64,000 nt of DNA. Source: Herbiconiux flava (GTDB taxonomy: Bacteria; Actinomycetota; Actinomycetes; Actinomycetales; Microbacteriaceae). A model generated the notes under the pieces. It ran no database searches and had not been told where the DNA came from. It saw nothing but the letters and a program-made list of their open reading frames with translations. The position numbers were made by a program, and so were the translations under genes. Position 1 is the stretch's first letter; every line of letters starts with the position of its first letter. The stretch is taken from positions 2,170,001 to 2,234,000 of the forward strand of contig NZ_JACCBM010000001.1 of assembly GCF_013409865.1 (NCBI RefSeq), read 5' to 3'. Positions 1 through 8,181 of the stretch are shown here, one piece after another.

Positions 1-1
1 G

Positions 2-163
2 GATGCGCCCGACGAGGAGCTGCCACTCACTGCCGGCGACTACCCCGCCTTCTACCGCGGATTCGCCGCCGCCGTGCTCTCGGGAGCTCCCGTGCCGGTC
101 GCGCCCGAGGACGCCGTCGAGGTGCTGCGGATCATCGAGGAGGCCCACGGGCAGGCGCGGTAG
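2..163 (+). CDS. Gfo/Idh/MocA-type oxidoreductase, C-terminal fragment
   Basis: Only the last 53 codons are in the window; the reading frame is open from the left edge to a TAG stop at 161-163. The tail contains a Tyr-Pro-x-Phe-Tyr-x-Gly-Phe segment followed by a Pro-rich loop and a helix ending in Ile-Glu-Glu-Ala-His. This is the usual C-terminal signature of Gfo/Idh/MocA NAD(P)-dependent sugar or polyol dehydrogenases. The Rossmann domain lies outside the window, so substrate and cofactor cannot be judged. The family call rests on the tail alone. Confidence 0.6.
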   Translation, partial: DAPDEELPLTAGDYPAFYRGFAAAVLSGAPVPVAPEDAVEVLRIIEEAHGQAR

Positions 164-248
164 GGGCGACCTCCGACATACTGGGGGCAGGACTCGACCC
201 GAACGGCTCCCATCCCCGCACGACCGCTCCCTCCAGGAAGGCCGCTCT

Positions 249-1799
249 TTGTTCCCGTTCGACTCCCTCATCATCGTCGCCGTCGTCGGCGTCGTGGTGC
301 TGATCGCGCTGATCGTGGTCATCACCCTGCTGCGCGGCATCAAGGTCGCCAAGCCCGACGAGGCGATCATCGTCACCTCGCGCCAGAAGGCCGTCAAATC
401 GGGCCAGACCGCGCTCGAGGAGACTGAGAACGCCGGCCAGCGCGTCGTCTTCGGCTCGCGCGTGTTCGTCAAGCCCATCGTCGAGGCGCACTTCAAGCTC
501 TCGCTCCGCAGCCGGCAGCTCAACGTGCAGGCGACCGCCCAGACCAAGGACGCCATCACCATCAAGGTGAACGCCGTCGCCGTCGTGAAGGTCGGCGGCT
601 CGGAGTCGATGGTGCGCGCCGCCGCCCAGCGCTTCCTGAACCAGCAGGACCAGATCGAGACCTCCACCGAGGAGGTGCTCTCCGGTTCGGTGCGATCGAT
701 CGTCGGTCAGCTGACGGTGACCGAGATCATCACGAACCGCCAAGCCCTCCAGGGTCAGGTGCTCGACGCCGTGCGCGAGTCGCTCGACGTGCAGGGCCTG
801 CAGATCGACACACTCCAGATCAAGGAGATCGACGACGACAACGGCTACATCCGTGACCTCGGTCGCGCGGAAGCCGCCCGCGTGAAGCAGGTCGCCGAGG
901 TCGCCGAGTCGGTGGCCCGCCGCACCTCCGAGGAAGCCCGGATCGAGGCCGATCAGGCCGTCGCCGAGCAGCAGCGCAAGCTCGACCTGCGGAACGCCGA
1001 GATCCAGAAGGAGACCGACAAAGCCCGTGCCGAGGCCGCCGCCTCCCGTCCGCTGGCCGAGGCGATCTCGCAGCAGGAGGTCATCGCCCAGCAGGAGATC
1101 ACCGCCGGCAAGCGCGTGGGCCTCCGCAAGCAGGAGCTCGACGCCGAGATCCGCGCCGTGGCCGACGCCGAGGCGTACTCGCTGGAGAAGAAGGCCCAGG
1201 CCGACGCGGCCGCCGCCGTCGCCGCCGCGGTCGCCGAGCGCGATCGCCGCAAGGCGCAGGCCGAGGCCGTCGAGGCCGAGGGTATCGCCGAGCGCAACCG
1301 CCGCCGCAGCGCCGCCGAGGCCACCGAGGCCGAGGGTGTGGCCGAGAAGAACCGCCGTATCGCCGCCGCGGAGGCGCTCCGGGCCGAGGGCGAGGCCGAG
1401 GCGAACTCGATCCGCGTGAAGGGTGCCGCCGAGGCGGAGGCCACACGTGCGCAGGCCGACGCCCTCGAGGAGCGCGCCGACGACCTGCTGCGCCAGCAGG
1501 TCATCGGGCAGCTGCCCGCGATCGTGCGCGCGGCCTCGGAGCCGCTCGCCGCGATCACGAACATGACGGTCATCTCGAACGACGGCAACGGCGTCGAGCA
1601 GGTCGGCGGCAACGTCGCGAGCCAGCTCGCCTCGTCGATGCAGATCGTGAAGGACCTCGTGGGCATCGACATCGCCGAGATCGTCACGGGCCGCGTCTCG
1701 GGCGCCGCCGCCGGCGCCGCAGCGGGCCGGGCCCTTGCCGACGCGGGCGTCGCCCCGTCCACCACCCGCACGGCTCCCAGCCCCGACGCCGCCATCTGA
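249..1799 (+). CDS. Flotillin / SPFH-domain membrane protein
   Basis: Predicted 516-residue flotillin. A hydrophobic helix at about residues 5-30 anchors it. An SPFH (band 7) domain follows at about 35-220, then a long Ala/Glu/Arg-rich coiled coil (about 230-430) with repeated Ala-Glu-Ala-x-x-Ala-Glu-Gly-x-Ala-Glu units, and a short low-complexity C-terminus. Flotillins oligomerise at the inner leaflet and organise membrane microdomains. I chose the TTG start at 249 because AGGAAGG at 234-240 is well placed and the hydrophobic anchor begins straight after it; the frame is open further upstream but that part is unlike the family. It stands alone, with a CATACT box near 180 as a possible -10. 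The family is confident; the cellular role is not. Confidence 0.9.
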   Translation: MFPFDSLIIVAVVGVVVLIALIVVITLLRGIKVAKPDEAIIVTSRQKAVKSGQTALEETENAGQRVVFGSRVFVKPIVEAHFKLSLRSRQLNVQATAQTKDAITIKVNAVAVVKVGGSESMVRAAAQRFLNQQDQIETSTEEVLSGSVRSIVGQLTVTEIITNRQALQGQVLDAVRESLDVQGLQIDTLQIKEIDDDNGYIRDLGRAEAARVKQVAEVAESVARRTSEEARIEADQAVAEQQRKLDLRNAEIQKETDKARAEAAASRPLAEAISQQEVIAQQEITAGKRVGLRKQELDAEIRAVADAEAYSLEKKAQADAAAAVAAAVAERDRRKAQAEAVEAEGIAERNRRRSAAEATEAEGVAEKNRRIAAAEALRAEGEAEANSIRVKGAAEAEATRAQADALEERADDLLRQQVIGQLPAIVRAASEPLAAITNMTVISNDGNGVEQVGGNVASQLASSMQIVKDLVGIDIAEIVTGRVSGAAAGAAAGRALADAGVAPSTTRTAPSPDAAI

Positions 1800-1845
1800 T
1801 CGCGTCGCCGCCCCTCCATGCCTAGGCGGGAGGGGCGGCGCCCGG

Positions 1846-1851
1846 TAGCGT
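1846..1851 (+). promoter_or_regulatory. Leaderless -10 box for ligD polymerase gene
   Basis: TAGCGT ends 7 nt before the ATG at 1859 and no Shine-Dalgarno motif lies between them. This is the layout of an actinobacterial leaderless transcript in which the first base of the start codon is the transcription start. Inferred from spacing only. Confidence 0.5.
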
Positions 1852-1858
1852 GAGCGCC

Positions 1859-2881
1859 ATGGCTAGTGAGGCGACCACGGTCGACGTCGACGGACCGCAC
1901 GGCACCCGCGAGGTGCGCATCTCGAGCCCGTCGCGGCTCGTCTTCCCCGAGGCGGGCATCACCAAGCTCGGCCTCGCCGAGTACCACATCGCGGTCGGGG
2001 AGGCCTTCCTCGCCGCCAACGGCGACCGGCCGATCTCGCTGCAGCGATTCGGCGGCGACATCCACGGCGAGCAGTTCTTCTCGAAGAACCCGCCGAAGGG
2101 CGCACCCGACTACGTGCGCTCGGAGACGGTGACCTACCCGAGCGCCCGGGCGCATCCGCAGATCGTCATCGACGAGACCGCCGTGACGGTGTGGGCCGTG
2201 CAGATGAACACGGTCGTCTTCCACCCCTGGGCCTCGCGCGCCGAGACGAGCGACTTCCCCGACCAGCTGCGCATCGACCTCGACCCACAGCCCGGCACCG
2301 ACTTCGGCGACGCCGTGCCGATCGCCTTCGAGCTGCGGAAGGTGCTCGCCGACGCCGGCCTCGAGGCCTTCATCAAGACCTCCGGCAACCGCGGCCTGCA
2401 CGTCTTCGCGCCGATCGAGCCGACCCGCGAATTCCTCGACGTGCGGCACGCCGTGATCGCCGCGGCCCGCGAGCTCGAGCGGCGGATGCCCGAGCAGGTC
2501 ACCACGAACTGGTGGAAGGAGGAGCGCGGGCAGCGGGTCTTCGTCGACTTCAACCAGGCGAACCGCGACCGCACCATGGCCGGTGCCTACAGCCCGCGGG
2601 CGCTCGCGCACGCTCCGGTCTCCTGCCCGATCACCTGGGACGAGCTGCCGGGTGCCGACCCCACGGCGTTCACCGTGCTGACGGTGCCCGAGCGGCTGCG
2701 CACGGTCGGCGACCCGTGGGCGGGGATGGCCGAGCATCCGGGGACCATCGACGTGCTGATGGAATGGTGGGCCCGCGACCTCGAGTCGGGGCTCGGCGAG
2801 CTGCCGTTCCCGCCCGACTACCCGAAGATGCCCGGGGAGCCGCCGCGCGTGCAGCCGAGCCGCGCCCGCCACGACGACTGA
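1859..2881 (+). CDS. ligD: LigD-type DNA polymerase/primase domain protein
   Basis: A 340-residue stand-alone polymerase domain of the LigD (PolDom, archaeo-eukaryotic primase) family used in bacterial non-homologous end joining and gap filling. Family landmarks visible: Phe-Pro-Glu-x-Gly-x-Thr-Lys near residue 35, Gln-Arg-Phe followed by a Phe-Phe-x-Lys-Asn segment, the metal-binding Asp-Leu-Asp-Pro near 140, Ser-Gly-x-(x)-Gly-Leu-His-Val near 180, and Val-Asp-Phe-Asn-Gln-Ala-Asn near 230. There is no nuclease or ligase domain; an ATP-dependent ligase gene converges on it 36 nt downstream. Together they look like a LigD split into two genes. No Ku gene is visible. The ATG at 1859 is preferred over a GTG nine bases upstream because of the TAGCGT box. 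Confidence 0.88.
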   Translation: MASEATTVDVDGPHGTREVRISSPSRLVFPEAGITKLGLAEYHIAVGEAFLAANGDRPISLQRFGGDIHGEQFFSKNPPKGAPDYVRSETVTYPSARAHPQIVIDETAVTVWAVQMNTVVFHPWASRAETSDFPDQLRIDLDPQPGTDFGDAVPIAFELRKVLADAGLEAFIKTSGNRGLHVFAPIEPTREFLDVRHAVIAAARELERRMPEQVTTNWWKEERGQRVFVDFNQANRDRTMAGAYSPRALAHAPVSCPITWDELPGADPTAFTVLTVPERLRTVGDPWAGMAEHPGTIDVLMEWWARDLESGLGELPFPPDYPKMPGEPPRVQPSRARHDD

Positions 2882-2887
2882 GGGCGG

Positions 2888-2907
2888 CCGGCCCGGCGCG
2901 GGGCCGG
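2888..2907. terminator. Hairpin between convergent polymerase and ligase genes
   Basis: CCGGCCC and GGGCCGG form a perfect 7-bp stem with a 6-nt loop in the 36-nt gap between two converging stop codons. There is no clear T-run, so a bidirectional role is inferred from position. Confidence 0.5.
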
Positions 2908-2917
2908 GTGTCTAACG

Positions 2918-3976
2918 TCAGACCAGCACGTCGCCGAGGTCGTAGGCGATCGGCCGGTCGAGCTGCTCGAAGGTGCACGAACGCGCCTCGCGGTCGGGCC
3001 GCCAGCGCTCGAACTGCACCGTGTGGCGGAAGCGCATGCCCTCCATCTGGTCGTAGCGCACCTCGGCCACGAGCTCGGGCCGCAGCTTCACGAACGACAC
3101 GTCCTTGCCCGAGGAGAAGCGGCTTCGCTCGCCCTCGCCGAGCACCGGCTCGCCGTCGGCGTCGCGCTCGACGTACGGCTCCAGCTCGTCGATCAGCTCG
3201 AGCCGCCGCTTGTCGGTGAACGCCGAGGCGCCGCCGACGCCGCGCAGGTCGCCCCGGCCGTCGCCGTCGAAGAGCCCGAGGAGCAGCGAGCCGACGCCCG
3301 ACCCGCTGGTATGGATGCGGTAGCCCGTCACGACCACGTCGGCCGTGCGGTGGTGCTTCACCTTGAGCATCACGCGCTTGCCCGGGGCGTAGGAGGCCGC
3401 GAGCGGCTTGGCGACGACGCCGTCGAGCCCGGCACCCTCGAACTCCTCGAGCCAGCGGCGGGCGAGCTCGACGTCGGCCGTCGTGCGCGAGAGGTGGAAC
3501 GGGGCGGGCAGCCCGGCGGCGAGTTCCTCGAGCGCGTCGCGGCGGGCCGAGAACGGCTGCTCGAGCAGCGAGTCGTCGCCCCGCTCGAGCAGGTCGAACG
3601 CGACGAAGAGTGCCGGCGTCTCGGCCGCGAGCTTCGCCACGCGCGAGGCCGCCGGGTGGATGCGCTGCGAGAGCGCCTCCCAGTCGAGCTTCGCGCGCCC
3701 GCCGTCGACCGCGACCGGCACGACGATCTCGCCGTCGAGCACGCAGGGCCCGGGCAGGATGCGCGCCAGCGCCTCGGTCAGCTCGGGGAAGTAGCGCGTC
3801 AGCGGCTTCGATCCGCGGCTGCCGATCTCGACCCCGGCTGCCGTGCCCGAGCCGTCGTAGGAGATGACTCCGCGGAAGCCGTCCCACTTCGGCTCGTAGA
3901 CGAGCCCGCCCTCGACGCTCTCGGGCGCCGGGACGGCGGGGACGGCCTTGGCCAGCATCGGCGCGATCGTGCTCAT
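2918..3976 (-). CDS. ATP-dependent DNA ligase (LigC/LigD ligase-domain type)
   Basis: A 352-residue ATP-dependent DNA ligase. Motif I is Glu-Pro-Lys-Trp-Asp-Gly-Phe-Arg with the adenylated lysine near residue 30. Asp-Gly-Glu-Ile near 90 (motif III), Asp-Gly-Val-Val-Ala-Lys (motif IV) and Leu-Lys-Val-Lys (motif V) follow, then an OB-fold with Gly-Ser-Leu-Leu-Leu-Gly. It lacks the polymerase and phosphoesterase domains of full LigD; the polymerase domain is the convergent neighbour. It seals nicks by an enzyme-AMP intermediate and probably acts with that polymerase in end joining. The ATG at 3976 has a GAGGG-like site just upstream; an ATG at 3988 in the same frame is an alternative. Confidence 0.9.
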   Translation of the reverse strand: MSTIAPMLAKAVPAVPAPESVEGGLVYEPKWDGFRGVISYDGSGTAAGVEIGSRGSKPLTRYFPELTEALARILPGPCVLDGEIVVPVAVDGGRAKLDWEALSQRIHPAASRVAKLAAETPALFVAFDLLERGDDSLLEQPFSARRDALEELAAGLPAPFHLSRTTADVELARRWLEEFEGAGLDGVVAKPLAASYAPGKRVMLKVKHHRTADVVVTGYRIHTSGSGVGSLLLGLFDGDGRGDLRGVGGASAFTDKRRLELIDELEPYVERDADGEPVLGEGERSRFSSGKDVSFVKLRPELVAEVRYDQMEGMRFRHTVQFERWRPDREARSCTFEQLDRPIAYDLGDVLV

Positions 3977-4079
3977 GCCCTCGATCATGGCCCCGAGACG
4001 CCCCGGGGGCCAGGGGCGGCCGAGCACCGGCCGGGGCAGACGAGCGCCGGACAGGGGTGGCGGATGCGCGGCACCGGCA

Positions 4080-4085
4080 TAGCGT
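4080..4085 (+). promoter_or_regulatory. Leaderless -10 box for histidine phosphatase
   Basis: TAGCGT lies 6 nt upstream of the ATG at 4092. The intervening GAGGGG could also act as a weak ribosome site, so the leaderless reading is likely but not certain. Confidence 0.45.
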
Positions 4086-4091
4086 GAGGGG

Positions 4092-4823
4092 ATGGGCGCG
4101 AGAGAACTGTGGCTGGTGCGGCACGGCGAGAGCACGGCGAACGTGCAGGCGACCGCGGCCCAGGAGGCCGGCGACGAGACGATCGAGGTCGAGTGGCGCG
4201 ACGCCGACGTGCCGCTCTCGCCCCTCGGCGAGCAGCAGGCGGCCGCCCTCGGTGCCTGGATCGCCGAGCACGCCGAGTTCGGCGTGCCCAACACCGTGTG
4301 GAGCTCGTCGTATCTGCGGGCCCGTCAGACCATCGAGATCGCGCTCGCCGAGGCGGGCGTCGAGATGACCCCGCGCGTCGACGAGCGGCTGCGCGACCGC
4401 GAGCTCGGCATCCTCGACCGGCTGACCGCGGTCGGCGTCGAGGCCCGCTTCCCCGAAGAGGCCGCGCGGCGCCGGTGGCTCGGCAAGTTCTACTACCGGC
4501 CGCCGGGCGGGGAGTCCTGGGCCGACGTGGCGCTGCGCATCCGCTCGTTCCTCGCGGACGTGGACGACGTCGACGACGAGGGAACCGCGCTGGTGGCCGC
4601 GCACGACGCCGTCGTCATGCTGTTCCTCTACGTCTGCGGCGAGATGGGCGAGGAGGAGATCCTCGATTTCGCGCAGGACCACACCGTCACGAACGCCTCC
4701 GTCACCCGCCTGGTGCGCCCCTCGGGGCAGGGCCGGTGGCGGGTCGCGACGTTCGCCGAGCACGAGCACCTCGACGCCCTGGCGGCGCCGACCGAGCATC
4801 CGGGAGACACCGATGACCAGTGA
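4092..4823 (+). CDS. Histidine phosphatase superfamily protein
   Basis: A 243-residue protein of the phosphoglycerate mutase-like histidine phosphatase superfamily. The catalytic Arg-His-Gly-Glu motif is at about residues 9-12. A Ser-Ser-Tyr-Leu-Arg-Ala-Arg-Gln-Thr segment near 77, a Glu-Leu-Gly-x-Leu-Asp segment near 110 and Ala-Ala-His-Asp-Ala near 170 supply the other active-site positions; the usual Ala-His-Gly is replaced by Ala-His-Asp. Substrate unknown. Its end overlaps the start of nnrD by 11 nt, so the two are probably co-translated; a joint metabolite-repair role is possible but unproven. Confidence 0.85.
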   Translation: MGARELWLVRHGESTANVQATAAQEAGDETIEVEWRDADVPLSPLGEQQAAALGAWIAEHAEFGVPNTVWSSSYLRARQTIEIALAEAGVEMTPRVDERLRDRELGILDRLTAVGVEARFPEEAARRRWLGKFYYRPPGGESWADVALRIRSFLADVDDVDDEGTALVAAHDAVVMLFLYVCGEMGEEEILDFAQDHTVTNASVTRLVRPSGQGRWRVATFAEHEHLDALAAPTEHPGDTDDQ

Positions 4824-5733
4824 CCAGACCGATTCGACGACGGCTCAGGATGCTCCGCCGCCCGTCGTCGTCACCCCCGCCGTGCTGCGGGACTGGCCCT
4901 TGCCCGGCCCGGGCGCGTCGAAGTACGACCGGGGCCAGGTGCTCGTCGTGGGCGGCGACCGCCGCTCGCCCGGAGCCGCGATGCTCGCCGCCGAGGCCAC
5001 CCTGCGCGTCGGTGCCGGACGCCTCACCATCGCACTCGCCGAGAGCGTCGCGCTGACGGCCGCCGTCGCGCTGCCCGAGTCGGGCGTCGTTCCGCTGCCC
5101 GAGCGCTCGGGCCACATCGACGGCGCCTCGATCGACGAGGCCGCCGACGACCTGGGCTCCGCGGATGCCGTGCTGGTCGGCCCCGGGCTCGACGACGCCG
5201 ACGAGGCCAAGCGGATGCTCGACCGCCTGCCCGCGCTCGTCGGCGAGTCGACCGTGCTGGTGCTCGACGCCTACGCGCTGGGCGTGCTGCCCGACTCGTC
5301 CGCCCGGGAGGCGCTCGCCGGGCGCCTCGTGCTGACGCCGAACGTGGGGGAGGCGGGGCGGCTGCTGGCCTCGACCGACGACGCCGAGCTCGCCGAGGGC
5401 GACGACCCCGACCTCGGGGAGGTGGCCCGAGCGGTCGCTCGCGAGTACGGAGCCGTCGTGTCGTGCCAGAACCGGATCGCGCACCCCGACGGCCGGCTCT
5501 GGATCGTCGGCACAGGCCACGGCGGCCTCGGCACCTCGGGCAGCGGCGACGTGCTCGCGGGCGCGATCACCGGGCTCTGCGCCCGGGGTGCGTCGCTCGA
5601 GCAGGCCGCCGTCTGGGCGACGCACGCCCACGCGGCGGCGGGGGACCGGCTGGCCGTGCGGGTGGGGCCGCTCGGGTTCCTCGCGAGCGAGCTGCTCTCC
5701 GAGCTGCCTCGGGTGCTCGTCGAGATCGGCTGA
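4813..5733 (+). CDS. nnrD: ADP-dependent NAD(P)H-hydrate dehydratase
   Basis: A 306-residue ribokinase-like enzyme that dehydrates the S form of NAD(P)H hydrate back to NAD(P)H using ADP, in cofactor repair. Visible landmarks: Lys-Tyr-Asp-Arg-Gly then Val-Val-Gly-Gly-Asp near residue 40, Gly-Ala-Ala-Met-Leu-Ala-Ala near 55, Leu-Thr-Pro-Asn near 175 and the nucleotide-binding Gly-Thr-Ser-Gly-Ser-Gly-Asp-Val-Leu-Ala-Gly near 240. The start overlaps the phosphatase gene by 11 nt, with GGGAG just upstream. Its partner epimerase nnrE is not fused or adjacent but lies 3 kb away on the other strand. In many bacteria the two activities sit in one polypeptide. Confidence 0.93.
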   Translation: MTSDQTDSTTAQDAPPPVVVTPAVLRDWPLPGPGASKYDRGQVLVVGGDRRSPGAAMLAAEATLRVGAGRLTIALAESVALTAAVALPESGVVPLPERSGHIDGASIDEAADDLGSADAVLVGPGLDDADEAKRMLDRLPALVGESTVLVLDAYALGVLPDSSAREALAGRLVLTPNVGEAGRLLASTDDAELAEGDDPDLGEVARAVAREYGAVVSCQNRIAHPDGRLWIVGTGHGGLGTSGSGDVLAGAITGLCARGASLEQAAVWATHAHAAAGDRLAVRVGPLGFLASELLSELPRVLVEIG

Positions 5734-5771
5734 CCGGGGCCGGGCCGGTCGCTCCGCCCGGGTGGCTTCGC

Positions 5772-6437
5772 TCAGCGGGACCGGTGCAGCGCGATGAGCT
5801 GCTCGGCGGAGTGGGCGAGGTGCTCGCGCACGGCAGGCTCGCCGCGCATCCGGATGCCCTCGAGCAGCCGGTCGTGCTGCTCGGCCATCTCGTCGGCCGG
5901 GAGCAGGGGCCGCAGCTGGTTGAGGAACAGCAGCAGCTCGCTCTCGAGCTGGCCGTGCGCTTCGGTGATGCGGGGGCTGCCGGCCGAGGCCACCAGAGCG
6001 TGATGCAGCTCGGCGTGCGCGCTCTCGATGGCCCGGTGGTCGTCGGGGTGGCGCTCGCAGACCTCGCGGAGCCGCGCGTTCGCGGCCACGAGCTCGGGCG
6101 GCAGGGGGAGCGGTGCGCCCGCCGACGTGCCGGTGCGTCGCCGGAGCAGGGCGACCGCCTCGCCCTCGAGTGCGGTGCGATACTCCATCAGCGCCCGCAC
6201 GTCGTCGTCGGAGAAGGCCCGCACCCGGGCGCCCTTGTAGGGCTCGAAGGTGACGAGGCGCTGCGCGGCCAGCAGCTGGAGGGCCGCGCGCACCGTGTGG
6301 CGGTTGACGCCGTGCTCGGCCGAGAGGGTCTCCTCGCGGAGTGCCTGGCCCGGAGCGAGCCGGGCATCGAGGATCAGCTCGCGCAGGGCGGCGGCGACGG
6401 TCTGCACCGCGGTCGACGGGGAGGCGGAGGCGGGCAC
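5772..6437 (-). CDS. GntR-family transcriptional regulator (FCD type)
   Basis: A 221-residue regulator with an N-terminal winged helix (about residues 10-75, including Glu-Glu-Thr-Leu-Ser-x-x-x-Gly-Val-Asn-Arg-His-Thr-Val-Arg) and an all-helical FCD ligand-binding domain with the metal-binding type Asp/His positions. FCD proteins usually bind organic acids. The start is the GTG at 6437. It is divergent from the AI-2E exporter gene with 56 nt between starts, so it may control that gene and itself. No convincing palindrome was seen in the short gap. Confidence 0.85.
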   Translation of the reverse strand: MPASASPSTAVQTVAAALRELILDARLAPGQALREETLSAEHGVNRHTVRAALQLLAAQRLVTFEPYKGARVRAFSDDDVRALMEYRTALEGEAVALLRRRTGTSAGAPLPLPPELVAANARLREVCERHPDDHRAIESAHAELHHALVASAGSPRITEAHGQLESELLLFLNQLRPLLPADEMAEQHDRLLEGIRMRGEPAVREHLAHSAEQLIALHRSR

Positions 6438-6444
6438 GTTCCCG

Positions 6445-6450
6445 AGGCTA
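6445..6450 (-). promoter_or_regulatory. Leaderless -10 box for GntR gene
   Basis: On the minus strand TAGCCT lies 7 nt upstream of the GTG at 6437 without a ribosome site, matching the leaderless pattern seen across the window. Confidence 0.45.
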
Positions 6451-6493
6451 GCGCGAGCGGGCGGGCGGCGGGCGTTCGTGGGATGGTGAATCC

Positions 6494-7696
6494 ATGCCGA
6501 CCGACGACTCCGCCCTCGCTCGCCCGAATCCTCCGGGCACCGCGAGCCCCTCGCCCTCCGACCCCACGGCGCGCCCGAGCCTGCGGTCGATGCTGACCGA
6601 CAAGTTCGGTCAGCTCGCGCTGCGCAGCCTGCAGATCATCGTGGTGCTGATCCTCGCCACCGTGGTGGTGTTCGCGCTGGTGCAGCTGAAGCTCGTGGTC
6701 ATCCCGCTGCTGATCGCGATCATCCTCGCGGCGGCGGTCAGCCCGGTGCTGCGCTGGCTGAAGCATCACGGCTTCTCGGCGATGATGGCGACCTGGGTGA
6801 CGCTGGTCGCGGCCATCCTGGTGTTCGGCGGTCTCATCACGCTGATCGTGTTCGCCGTGCGCGGGCAGTGGGACGAGCTCGGCAAGCGCGCCTCCGAGGG
6901 CGTGGACAACCTGCAGGGCTTCATCACGAACCTGCCGTTCGACATCGACCAGTCGCAGATCGAGGACGCGAAGAACTCCGCCCTCGACTTCCTCACCAGC
7001 AGCCAGTTCGGATCGGGGGCGCTCGCCGGGGTCTCGGCGGCCGGCGAGGTCATCACCGGGGCGGTGCTGGCTATCGTCATCCTGTTCTTCTTCATGAAGG
7101 ACGGGCCGCAGATCTGGGCCTTCCTGCTCAAGCCGTTCAAGGGCTACCGGCACGAGCGCGGGGAGCGCATCGGGCACACCGCGGTGCGGACGCTCGGCGG
7201 GTACATCCGCGGCACGGCCGTCGTCGCCCTCGTCGACTCGGTCGCGATCGGCGTGGGCGTCGCCATCGTCGGCGTGCCGCTGGCGCTGCCGCTCGCCATC
7301 ATCGTCTTCGTCGGCGCGTTCATCCCCCTGATCGGTGCCACACTGGCCGGCGTGCTGGCCGCGCTGGTGGCGTTCGTCGCCAACGGGCCGGTGGCCGCGC
7401 TGGTCGTGGTGGGCATCGTGATCGCCGTGAACCAGCTGGAGGGCAACTTCCTGCAGCCGGTCGTGATGGCGCAGTCGCTGAAGCTGCACCCGCTGGTCAT
7501 CCTGGTCGCGCTGACCGCGGGCACCATCCTCGGCGGCATCGTCGGCGCCGTGCTGTCGGTGCCCATCGCGGCGGTCGGCTGGGCGATCATCAAGGTCTGG
7601 AACGGGCCGGCCCCCGAGCCCGAGCCGCACCCGAAGCGGAAGAAGAAGGATCGGACGCCGAAGGCGGAGCCGCCGGCGGCGGAGGTCGTGGCGTAG
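6494..7696 (+). CDS. AI-2E family transporter
   Basis: A 400-residue polytopic membrane protein of the AI-2E (TqsA/PerM-like) family. The hydrophobic pattern gives about eight helices: one near residue 50, pairs around 75 and 100, one near 195 with a Phe-Phe-Phe-Met-Lys-Asp-Gly segment typical of the family, and a C-terminal bundle ending in a Pro-rich, Lys/Glu-rich cytosolic tail. Members include autoinducer exporters and Na+/H+ antiporters, so the substrate is open. It is divergent from the GntR gene. A bidirectional terminator follows at 7711-7751. Confidence 0.88.
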   Translation: MPTDDSALARPNPPGTASPSPSDPTARPSLRSMLTDKFGQLALRSLQIIVVLILATVVVFALVQLKLVVIPLLIAIILAAAVSPVLRWLKHHGFSAMMATWVTLVAAILVFGGLITLIVFAVRGQWDELGKRASEGVDNLQGFITNLPFDIDQSQIEDAKNSALDFLTSSQFGSGALAGVSAAGEVITGAVLAIVILFFFMKDGPQIWAFLLKPFKGYRHERGERIGHTAVRTLGGYIRGTAVVALVDSVAIGVGVAIVGVPLALPLAIIVFVGAFIPLIGATLAGVLAALVAFVANGPVAALVVVGIVIAVNQLEGNFLQPVVMAQSLKLHPLVILVALTAGTILGGIVGAVLSVPIAAVGWAIIKVWNGPAPEPEPHPKRKKKDRTPKAEPPAAEVVA

Positions 7697-7710
7697 CGCC
7701 CCCCTCGACG

Positions 7711-7751
7711 GAGAACGCCCGGCCCCGCTTCAGCGGATGCCGGGCGTTCTC
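7711..7751. terminator. Strong bidirectional terminator
   Basis: GAGAACGCCCGG (7711-7722) and CCGGGCGTTCTC (7740-7751) form a perfect 12-bp stem between the converging ends of the AI-2E exporter and the DUF3618 gene. A smaller CCGC/GCGG pair sits inside the loop. Confidence 0.8.
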
Positions 7752-7762
7752 GTCTCGGGTCT

Positions 7763-8161
7763 CTACTTCTTGACGATCGCCCGGATCAGCAGACCGATGC
7801 CGGTGCCGACGGCGGCGACCACGACGGCCGCGGTCACGGTCGTCTTCTTGTGGGTGACCACGGCCTTCTTCGGGTCGGTCTTGAAGTCGTCGACGATCAC
7901 CTCGGCGCGCGCGGGTACGTCGAGCCGGTGCTCGATCTCGTCGACCAGTCCGGCCAGCTGCGCGCGGGTCGCGGCGATGTCGGCCTGCAGCTCGGCCCGG
8001 CTGCGCTGCGGCGCCTCGGCCGTGGAGTCACCGTCGGCGTCGGCCGGACCGGCGTCGGAATGGTCGTGCGGCTTCATGGCGCGCGCGGTCGCGACGCCCC
8101 GGGCCACCTCGGAGATGGCCTTGGGCACCGACAGCTCGTCGCTCGACTTCTTCTTCGCCAT
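7763..8161 (-). CDS. DUF3618 domain protein, C-terminal membrane anchor
   Basis: A 132-residue protein. After a charged N-terminus it carries the DUF3618 helix (about residues 50-85) with Arg-x-Glu-Leu-Gln-x-Asp-Ile-x-x-Thr-Arg-x-x-Leu-x-x-x-Val-Asp-x-Ile, a short linker with Asp-Pro-Lys-Lys, and one C-terminal transmembrane helix ending in Lys-Lys. Function of DUF3618 is unknown; such proteins often neighbour YtxH-like genes, as here. AAGGA lies 7 nt before the ATG. Probably co-transcribed with the small protein upstream, 20 nt away. Confidence 0.8.
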   Translation of the reverse strand: MAKKKSSDELSVPKAISEVARGVATARAMKPHDHSDAGPADADGDSTAEAPQRSRAELQADIAATRAQLAGLVDEIEHRLDVPARAEVIVDDFKTDPKKAVVTHKKTTVTAAVVVAAVGTGIGLLIRAIVKK

Positions 8162-8181
8162 GGAGGGTCCTTCCCGGGAGG

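Noticed and set aside
3..248. N-terminal extension of flotillin from the left edge
   Set aside because: The frame is open, but the peptide is Arg/Pro/Ser-rich and unlike flotillins, and the end of another gene occupies the same bases in a different frame.
953..2872. Long minus-strand open frame opposite flotillin and the LigD polymerase gene
   Set aside because: It mirrors two well-supported plus-strand genes, is Arg/His-rich and shows no domain. High GC makes such antisense frames common; similar ones elsewhere were left out.
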